Assembly (NCBI GenBank): GCA_041745535.1
Contig: JBGTIS010000366.1
Span: 1 to 47,670, forward strand
Source of the DNA: JBGTIS01 sp041745535
GTDB taxonomy: Bacteria; Bacteroidota; Bacteroidia; Cytophagales; Cyclobacteriaceae
Direction: 5' to 3'
DNA: 47,670 nucleotides
Under the pieces are notes generated by a model that was not told the DNA's origin, made no database searches, and worked only from the letters and a program-made list of their open reading frames with translations. The translations under genes and the position numbers were made by a program. Shown piece by piece: positions 41,778-47,670 of the stretch. Numbering within the stretch: the stretch's first letter is position 1; the number at the start of each line of letters is the position of its first letter.

Positions 41778-43162
41778 AGGGTCATGAACAGGTTATTCAA
41801 TGATTCGGAAAGTGTGGGATGCGAAAACATACCATCGCGGATTTGCTGGTAGGTTAGTCCTCCCATCATGGCGATTAAAAGGGCTGACGCGACTTCGCCT
41901 CCTTCCATACTTAAAATGGAAGCACCAATAATTTTATCAGTTCGCTCATCAACCAAGGCTTTCATAAATCCTTGTGTACGGCCGGTTTCAATACCCCGGG
42001 CCACCTTTTCCATATCTATTTTAGCTACCTTGTACTTTATTTTTTTCTCTTTGGCCTGCATTTCGTTCAATCCGGCCCGACCCAGTTGCGGATCGGTAAA
42101 TACCGTGTAGGTCAGTATGCGGTCTTCGGTAGAAGCATTGCCATTTTCCAGCAGATTTTGCCGCACAATTTTGTAGTCGCTATAACTAACATGGGTAAAC
42201 CGCGGACCACCTTTTACGTCGCCCAGGGCATATATGCCTTTTACCTGGGTTTCCAGTTTGTGGTTTACCTGGATATTTCCTTTTTTATCGGTTTTGATGC
42301 CAGTGTTTTCCAGCCCTAAGTTTTTGGTATTGGGCGCCCGACCTGTAGCCATTAGTAAATGGGAGCCGGTCAGGCTCTTCTTCCCACCCGGTAAATTACC
42401 TGAAACTTTGATGCCCTGTTTGGTTTGTTTTACAGACTTTATTTCGCTGTTAAAGTATATATCGATGCCCTCTTTTGTAAGAATTTCTGCCAATGCCTCC
42501 GCTACATCCGGGTCTTCTTTGTCTGCGATCTGATCACCTTTTTGTAAAATAGTTACTTTACTGCCGAATCTTCGGAACATCTGGGCAAACTCCAGCCCGA
42601 TGTAACCTCCGCCCAGCACCAGCAAATGGTCGGGCAATTGATCTAGTTCCATAATAGAAGCATTGTCCAGATAATCCACCTGATCCAACCCTTCAATAGG
42701 GGGAACCAGGGTGTGGGTGCCCACATCAATAAATATTTTATCAGCTTTTAATAGTCTCTTCTCGCCTTTTTTAAGGTCAATGGTGATCTCTTTGTTACCG
42801 GTAAAATAGGCCATTCCAAATATCAGTTCCAGGTTTTTTTGCTTTTCCAGTCCTTCCTGAGAACCACTGCGGAACATCTTTACAATTTCATTTTTCCGGC
42901 TGATTATTTTCTTCATTTTTACCTTTACCTCATCGGAGGTTACGCCATACACTTTGGCATTTCGCACGGTATGCGCCACCTGGGCAGAAGCGATCATGGC
43001 TTTGGTGGGTGTACAGCCGGTATTGATACAGGTTCCTCCTACCCATTTTTTCTCAATCAATACGGTTTTCATTCCTTTTTCAGCCAGGGCTTTTGCCAGG
43101 GGATTGCCTGCCTGTCCGGAACCAATTACGATGGCATCTACTTCTTCAATTTTTTGAGTCAT
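41774..43162 (-). CDS. Pyridine nucleotide-disulfide oxidoreductase (class I, mercuric-reductase-like)
   Basis: 462 residues. FAD motif IVIGSGQAGNPLAKALAEKG, redox cysteine pair C45/C50 in GGTCINTGCTPTK, NAD(P) motif LVLGGGYIGLEFAQMF, and the C-terminal dimer-interface catalytic His in FSHPTLSESL. It forms a flavin-dithiol dimer in the cytosol. It lacks both the N-terminal metal-binding domain and the C-terminal cysteine pair of true MerA, and it lacks lipoamide-dehydrogenase neighbours, so the disulfide substrate is unknown. It is translationally coupled to the DUF3891 gene downstream. Confidence 0.9.
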   Translation of the reverse strand: MTQKIEEVDAIVIGSGQAGNPLAKALAEKGMKTVLIEKKWVGGTCINTGCTPTKAMIASAQVAHTVRNAKVYGVTSDEVKVKMKKIISRKNEIVKMFRSGSQEGLEKQKNLELIFGMAYFTGNKEITIDLKKGEKRLLKADKIFIDVGTHTLVPPIEGLDQVDYLDNASIMELDQLPDHLLVLGGGYIGLEFAQMFRRFGSKVTILQKGDQIADKEDPDVAEALAEILTKEGIDIYFNSEIKSVKQTKQGIKVSGNLPGGKKSLTGSHLLMATGRAPNTKNLGLENTGIKTDKKGNIQVNHKLETQVKGIYALGDVKGGPRFTHVSYSDYKIVRQNLLENGNASTEDRILTYTVFTDPQLGRAGLNEMQAKEKKIKYKVAKIDMEKVARGIETGRTQGFMKALVDERTDKIIGASILSMEGGEVASALLIAMMGGLTYQQIRDGMFSHPTLSESLNNLFMTL

Positions 43163-43448
43163 TCTTATGTTGCTTTAATAATTTAACAAAATCTTTATCT
43201 GGTGGTAAATTATTATTACAACAGTTCCTTACAGCATTATGTTGGCTGAGTTTTTTAAAGTTTTATGAAAGCCCGGCAGAAACCTGAAGCAGGATTTGAC
43301 ATTGCCGAATCTCATACTAACTGCTATACGAAATTTAGTTTTACACTTACAGCACAGGTTTGTCGCCGGGTAAACAGCAGAACAACTTTTTAATTAACAG
43401 AATAGTATCAGGAGTTCAGACCGCAGACTCGGAAAAGGTGTATTACAA

Positions 43449-44123
43449 TCAGTTGTTGTTATTATTAAGGACAACTACCAGATTATCGAGTTCAATCTTT
43501 TCTATGTTAGAATCATTATCCTGATCCCATACAATAAAGAGGCGTTCCGCCAAAGGTTTGTTCTTGCTGCCGGTAATATTCACAATGCCTTTCCGGAATT
43601 CGTCACTACTTACTTTTCCATCGTTGTTCGCGTCCCAGTCTTTAAAACCACCATATTCTTTAAAATTATAGTCGGCAAAGAAATTCTTAGTTCCTCTGTC
43701 AAACTCTGCCTGGTTGATACCCTGGTCTTTATTTTCATCCCACACATTGAAAAGGCCAGTATAAAACTCACTTCGTGCCAGAATACGGTCGTTATTGGTG
43801 TCCCAATCGTTATATTTTACTGATACTGACTTCAATACCGGATTGTTCCTGGGCTTCAGGCCTACCGATGCCAACTCCTGATTCATGGCTTCCTTGTTCT
43901 TTGGTTGCGCAGGGGCTGTTTCACTTACTGTTTCCTGGGTATTCCGCGCTACATCCGTGGCAGGTGTGTTTTCAGAAGTGTTGGGTGCTACGTTTTCCAC
44001 AGGCGTATTTTCCTGTTGGCTGGCTTGCTCTTTCTTATCGTCAGAACAACCTGTTAGCACCAGGAAAGCTAAAAAGACACCACATGGTATGATAATACTA
44101 AAAAACCGCTTAAAATTTTTCAT
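43449..44123 (-). CDS. EF-hand lipoprotein
   Basis: 224 residues. A signal peptide with lipobox LTGC sets the lipidated cysteine at C26; a Thr/Glu/Asn/Pro-rich linker spans 27-95. Four EF-hand-type loops begin at D108 (DTNNDRI), D129 (DENKDQG), D164 (DANNDGK) and D200 (DQDNDSN), so Ca2+ binding on the outer side is likely. The last loop is degenerate. A calcium-buffering or regulatory role is a guess from fold. The gene is alone between spacers of 286 and 235 bases in which I see nothing else. Confidence 0.85.
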   Translation of the reverse strand: MKNFKRFFSIIIPCGVFLAFLVLTGCSDDKKEQASQQENTPVENVAPNTSENTPATDVARNTQETVSETAPAQPKNKEAMNQELASVGLKPRNNPVLKSVSVKYNDWDTNNDRILARSEFYTGLFNVWDENKDQGINQAEFDRGTKNFFADYNFKEYGGFKDWDANNDGKVSSDEFRKGIVNITGSKNKPLAERLFIVWDQDNDSNIEKIELDNLVVVLNNNNN

Positions 44124-44358
44124 ATGCTTTAATAGGTTGGGTTAAAAAATATATTTAGGTAATTAATAATATAACAAACTTAAACAGCAAATTGTTTTAA
44201 TTTTTTCAGGAAATAGCAGAAAAAATAAGTCAAAATACCTGTAATGGCATTATTTATAAAAGAAGTTTATGTAATTTATGATAGAAAATACTGTTGTTTA
44301 CAATGAACGTTCATGGTATACTTATAAGTGGGCTTATAAAAGATAGGTGCCCAAAGCG

Positions 44359-45918
44359 CTAAATAAAATTCTTTGTTCCTTCCCAAACCTGCCCGGCAGG
44401 ATGCTTTAATTTACGGCAGATAAAAATAGGTAAATTCGTTTCATAAGGCATGGCATACCTGGCTTCATGAACAGAAACCTGTTCCACTTCTTCAAAAGAT
44501 TCGAGATGATCTTCCTGGGTGCCGCCTACAATAATTACGGTAGAAAGGTTATTATGGCCATAGCCCCAGAACCAGTATGCGTTATGCCCGGATATAATTT
44601 GGGGCAAAGGGAAGGTTTTGCTGTAATACTCAAGCGAGGCCGCTTCTCCATAGTTTTGCGCATATACTACTGTTTGCTGTTGTTCCGCCTCCGGCAAAGT
44701 TTGGTATACTTCAGAAACATCAGCGGCCAGACTTTCCCACCCAAACCGGTCGGCATAAAACTGCGGCAACTCCGAGAGTTCTTTTCCTTCTGAATTGCCG
44801 GGTGTAATACCCAATTTGGCTGAATAACGAATAAAAGCCGGCACAGGCAGCACAGTTACCACAATAGGAGCCAGCAACATGCCACCGGTAATTAGCAAAA
44901 AAAGCAAAACATAAGGCACCCATTTCCAGGTTTTTTTAGCAACCAATCTTTCCAGCAACATACCGCCACCCGTATAAATAAGCGGATAGGCGGACGCCAT
45001 ATATTCTCCCTTGCTATGGCCATTGATAAGCAAAATCAGAAAAGTGGCAAGAAATATAACGCCCAGCGTGCGGTACACTTTCCCATAAGCATCGAAGAAG
45101 AAAAAATAAAGTCCGCTGATGGTAAGCACCACTACTATGGGTGATACCATTAAAAACTGTTCTGTTATAAAATCCATCCGGGTAATGGTATTGTACTTGT
45201 AGTTTACGGCATTGCGCATAAATTCCAGATGGGCAAAATCGTGGTTGATGTTCCAGATAATGAAAGGCACAAAGAACAAAAAAGCGATACCTCCCGCAAT
45301 GTAAGGCCAGGGAGTGAGCAGGGTTTTCCGCCGCGGCGATAATAATAAACCCACCAGCAAACCAAATCCAAACCACAGGAAACCTATTTTATTCATCAAT
45401 CCTAACCCCATTACAAGCCCCAGCCAGAGCCAGTGCTTTCTCTCATTATTTTGAATAAGGCGCACCACCAGGTAGGCAGCCATGCTCCATAGCATCATGT
45501 CCAGGCTGTTCATGGAATAATAAGAACCCATGGCCAGAAATATAGGTCCCACCATAATGGCCACCGCCGCCAGCACAATGGCTATTGTTTTTCCACCCAT
45601 AGCCCGCACCGTGAGGCCGGTAAAAAAAACGGTGAACGCCAGGGCCAGCGCCGGTACCAGTCGAATGGCAAACAAGGAATCACCCAAAATTGGCCGCACC
45701 AAAGCCAGCACGAATATAGACAAAGGAGGCTGATCTACATACCCCCAGCTCAGCCTTTGGGTACAGGCCAGGTAGTAGTATTCGTCGCGAAATATTCCAT
45801 AGTTCACCCACAGGTTGTCTATCATGTGCAGGATGAAAAGCAGGAAAGCCAGTCCGGATAATACCAGCAGGTCTTTGGTAAACAACTGTGGCTTTTTGTT
45901 GAGGGTTGGTGTGTACAT
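44359..45918 (-). CDS. GT39/ArnT-type membrane glycosyltransferase
   Basis: 519 residues from ATG 45918; the frame opens at 45996, but that N-terminus is not hydrophobic and reads through AT-rich spacer. About eleven helices. The first periplasmic loop has the catalytic acidic pair of GT-C enzymes in FRDEYYYLACTQRL, with GYVDQPPLS after it. A C-terminal periplasmic domain of about 150 residues ends the protein. It would move a sugar from a polyprenyl-phosphate donor to a lipid or protein on the periplasmic face, as PMT or ArnT does. The acceptor is unknown and no partner gene is adjacent. Confidence 0.85.
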   Translation of the reverse strand: MYTPTLNKKPQLFTKDLLVLSGLAFLLFILHMIDNLWVNYGIFRDEYYYLACTQRLSWGYVDQPPLSIFVLALVRPILGDSLFAIRLVPALALAFTVFFTGLTVRAMGGKTIAIVLAAVAIMVGPIFLAMGSYYSMNSLDMMLWSMAAYLVVRLIQNNERKHWLWLGLVMGLGLMNKIGFLWFGFGLLVGLLLSPRRKTLLTPWPYIAGGIAFLFFVPFIIWNINHDFAHLEFMRNAVNYKYNTITRMDFITEQFLMVSPIVVVLTISGLYFFFFDAYGKVYRTLGVIFLATFLILLINGHSKGEYMASAYPLIYTGGGMLLERLVAKKTWKWVPYVLLFLLITGGMLLAPIVVTVLPVPAFIRYSAKLGITPGNSEGKELSELPQFYADRFGWESLAADVSEVYQTLPEAEQQQTVVYAQNYGEAASLEYYSKTFPLPQIISGHNAYWFWGYGHNNLSTVIIVGGTQEDHLESFEEVEQVSVHEARYAMPYETNLPIFICRKLKHPAGQVWEGTKNFI

Positions 45919-46407
45919 AAGGTACGGTTGAGGTTTGCTAATTTGGGTACAATATAGCACACAATTAAATAAGTAGTGATAGCAGGTTTTAAACAATTTT
46001 CATCGCTTTGCTTTTATGGTTCCAATTGAATTCAAAAGCTGCCTTTACCCATATGATTAGAAGCATAACAAACCAGTCCTTTGCCTGGCAGACAAGATTT
46101 CATGACCACATCATTATTCAGTAGCGCATTAAAAAAGTAAGGAAATAAGAAATTTTTATAGATGTACCAAAATACATTCTGATTTACCCAGTTCCAGGCT
46201 CATCTGACATTTAACCATTAATACAGATACAATATACCCATATTCCATATTATTTTCCTCACTAAGCAAGCACTCAAAACTTTTAATAATAGCCTAAAAA
46301 ATTAATATACTGTATAAGTATTACACTTTATACAAATTACTTATGCTTATTGGGTATGGTATTGGTAAAAGGTTGCCCGGTTTAATTAATCACTAAAATT
46401 ATTTATC
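45919..46407. other. Long divergent AT-rich spacer, nothing recognised
   Basis: 489 bases between the GT39 gene (minus) and the HU-like gene (plus). It should hold both promoters, but no exact TAnnTTTG box is evident. A small imperfect palindrome (GTATAA...TTATAC, about 46312-46333) lies near 75 bases before the HU-like start. No short frame has natural composition. Confidence 0.5.
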
Positions 46408-47094
46408 ATGTTAAAGTATTTTCTAACGCTCAACAAAGTATCGCCCACGCCTAATTTGTACCGGGCACAACCCGTAACCGCGGGCAGCATTACGGAAGAA
46501 GCCATCATTAATTATATGATTGATCGTGGGTCTACCGTAACCAAAGCGGAAGCCAAGGCCATGATTGAAGAATATGGGGCAGCTATGATCTTTTTTCTGA
46601 AACAGGGCTTTACCATCAATACCGACTTGTTTAAGCTTTCGCCCAGTATATCAGGGGTATTTACTGATAAAAATGACAGTTTTGATGCCAGCCGCCATCA
46701 GGTCAACATCAATGCGGCTACCGGCTCGCGAATGGACAATGTACCCCAAATGATCAAACTGGAAAAGATCGCTCCTACCAAAGTGGTTCCTGCACCGGAA
46801 GATTTGCTGGATGTAACCTCCAACAAAGAAAACAGCACCCTGACCCCGGGCGGTACGGTAAAGCTCACAGGCAAGGACATGAAGATCAACGCTGATGTGG
46901 CTGAGCAGGGAATCTACCTGGTAAATGGTACCACAACCACCAAGGTGGCAACATTTATTATCAGTCGGCCTTCAGAAGTAGTATTTGTACTGCCCAATAC
47001 ATTGGCTAAAGGCGACTATACCCTGGAAGTGCGAGGCGATATTAACAATGTTACCCGTACCGGAACTCTGGAAGCGCAGCTAAAAGTAGCGTAA
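46408..47094 (+). CDS. HU-like DNA-binding protein fused to DUF4469 Ig-fold
   Basis: 228 residues. The first 125 match the Bacteroidota HU/IHF-like DNA-binding group (AQPVTAGSITEEAIINYMID, KAEAKAMIEEYGAAMIFFLKQGFTINTD, then a beta arm around FKLSPSISGVFTD). A DUF4469 Ig-fold domain (GGTVKLTGKDMKI, GIYLVNGTTTTKVA, GDYTLEVRGDINN) covers about 135-228. The HU part is an architectural DNA-binding fold. The Ig part is of unknown partner. Bacteroidota genomes carry several such proteins, often near mobile or phase-variable loci. It has no signal peptide. A strong terminator follows 23 bases past the stop. Confidence 0.85.
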   Translation: MLKYFLTLNKVSPTPNLYRAQPVTAGSITEEAIINYMIDRGSTVTKAEAKAMIEEYGAAMIFFLKQGFTINTDLFKLSPSISGVFTDKNDSFDASRHQVNINAATGSRMDNVPQMIKLEKIAPTKVVPAPEDLLDVTSNKENSTLTPGGTVKLTGKDMKINADVAEQGIYLVNGTTTTKVATFIISRPSEVVFVLPNTLAKGDYTLEVRGDINNVTRTGTLEAQLKVA

Positions 47095-47117
47095 GTAACA
47101 GGGTTTATCACATTCAT

Positions 47118-47153
47118 AACCCTGCTCTGGACTTGAGCAGGGTTTTATTTTTT
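47118..47153 (+). terminator. Intrinsic terminator of the HU-like gene
   Basis: Ten-base arms at 47118-47127 and 47135-47144 with a 7-base loop, then a T-rich tract to about 47153. A CAGGGTT word at 47099-47105 could pair with the left arm instead, but this lies after the stop codon and is probably incidental. Confidence 0.88.
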
Positions 47154-47222
47154 ATACCCTTCCACAAAAATAATTAGCCGAACATTATCAATTAAGTACA
47201 CTGTAAACTAAGTTTTCAATTG

Positions 47223-47358
47223 TTTGTCATCCGTCGTGGAGCGTGCTGAGCGCATGCGAAGCATCCGCGCGGCGGCCGCCTAAGTATAACGAATGCTTTT
47301 AAAGCTTGTTTGTCGCTTAGATGCTTCGTTCCACAGCGGCGTTCCTTAGCATGACAAA
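47223..47358. repeat. GC-rich inverted intergenic element with paired words
   Basis: TTTGTCAT at 47223-47230 pairs with ATGACAAA at 47351-47358, and CGAAGCATC at 47257-47265 pairs with GATGCTTCG at 47320-47328. The interior is unusually G/C-rich against AT-rich flanks. The pieces (TTTGTCATGC..., ...CGAAGCATC) recall a short word pair dispersed through many Cytophagales genomes; this is memory, not a search. It is two half-elements in inverted orientation. Confidence 0.65.
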
Positions 47359-47407
47359 TGCTCAATTATTTAGCTTACGATGCGCTTAAATCTTTATTTT
47401 CATTCCT

Positions 47408-47631
47408 TCTCCTGTAACAGTTGCTACCGTCTCCCGTGGTAGTTGCTTCTTTCAATTATCAAGGTTGGCCCCTTCAACTGTCGAGGTTGGTTCTTTTAAC
47501 CTTCGAGGTTGAAGCTTTCAGGTGTCAAAGTTAAAAGGGTTAACTTTCAATTTTGGTACCTATCAACTTCCAGGTTTGATACTTATCAACTTTCAGATTT
47601 GATACTTATTAACTTTCTTTTTTGAACAGCT
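47408..47631. repeat. About ten degenerate tandem copies of a 22-23 bp unit
   Basis: Units start at 47408, 47430, 47452, 47474, 47496, 47518, 47540, 47563, 47586 and 47609. The first seven are 22 bases and the later ones 23. Each keeps a core near TCAACTNTCRAGGTTG, with the last three intact units nearly identical (TCAACTTTCAGATTTGATAC type). Because the period is not a multiple of three and switches length, it is not a protein repeat. There are no spacers, so it is not CRISPR. Confidence 0.8.
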
Positions 47632-47670
47632 TTATTAACGATTGCCAGGCCTGGGGAATGTTGGTGGTCC
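47609..47670 (-). CDS. Possible 3' end of a protein entering from the right edge
   Basis: On the minus strand a frame open from the right edge reads TTNIPQAWQSLIKLFKKES and stops at 47609. The sequence looks like a natural amphipathic C-terminus. Only 19 codons are seen, so chance is quite possible. If real, the stop lies inside the last repeat unit. Family unknown. Confidence 0.25.
   Translation of the reverse strand, partial: TTNIPQAWQSLIKLFKKES

Noticed and set aside
41774..43162. Mercuric reductase (merA) assignment
   Set aside because: No N-terminal metal-binding domain, no C-terminal cysteine pair and no mer genes nearby; only the general dithiol flavoprotein call is supported.
47408..47631. 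Tandem array considered as CRISPR
   Set aside because: Units abut with no unique spacers, vary in length and sequence, and no cas gene is in the window.

Overview
The window looks like chromosomal DNA of a Bacteroidota bacterium, most likely order Cytophagales. The grounds are a 940-residue secreted protein with a type IX secretion (T9SS) type B C-terminal domain, a five-helix cytochrome b558 SdhC with SdhA and SdhB, a DUF3127 protein, an HU-like/DUF4469 DNA-binding protein, few recognisable Shine-Dalgarno sites, and several good matches to the Bacteroidota -7 box TAnnTTTG. I cannot name the genus. No rRNA, tRNA, CRISPR array, transposase or integrase was found.

Layout. 1-9300: a gene start cut by the window edge, a DUF5996-like protein, a short-chain dehydrogenase, an orphan efflux adaptor, a glyoxalase-fold protein, a sugar O-acetyltransferase, a nucleoside-type MFS permease, an OmpH/Skp-like protein and a secreted clan GH-A glycosidase. 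9300-17000: a phytoene-desaturase-like FAD protein coupled to YebC, a very large surface lipoprotein (ThuA-like, sugar-dehydrogenase propeller, PKD, cytochrome c, CBM6-like), a Tat-exported sugar isomerase-like protein and a flavin reductase. 17000-21900: ferritin, a Cys-rich protein, the DUF3127 OB-fold protein with an SSB-like tail, a small membrane protein, the PII/AmtB ammonium module and an Hpt protein. 21900-28200: SppA, FolK, FabD and the T9SS cargo protein. 28500-34400: the sdhCAB operon, an M42-type peptidase, HPRT and adenylate kinase. 34400-37050: a band-7/SPFH protein with a small ribbon-helix-helix partner, then an aldo/keto reductase with DUF3291.

37080-39590 is the one clearly accessory patch. 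It is AT-rich and inserted between housekeeping-type genes. It holds a perfect inverted repeat just upstream of two overlapping small genes, a small membrane-protein gene that appears broken by a frameshift, and a convergent PIN-like nuclease. It is the best place here to look for an undescribed toxin-antitoxin or defence module, but the sequence alone does not prove one. 39590-47100 returns to ordinary genes: a Bcr/CflA efflux pump, a DUF3891 protein translationally coupled to a dithiol flavoprotein, an EF-hand lipoprotein, a GT39 membrane glycosyltransferase and the HU-like/DUF4469 protein.

The right edge (47220-47630) carries an inverted GC-rich intergenic element followed by about ten degenerate tandem copies of a 22-23 bp unit. 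Other spacers carry smaller inverted or tandem word repeats, including a strong hairpin between sdhA and sdhB. Functional links visible from layout are PII with AmtB, SdhC-A-B, YebC with the FAD oxidoreductase, SPFH with its RHH partner, AKR with DUF3291, and DUF3891 with the dithiol oxidoreductase.
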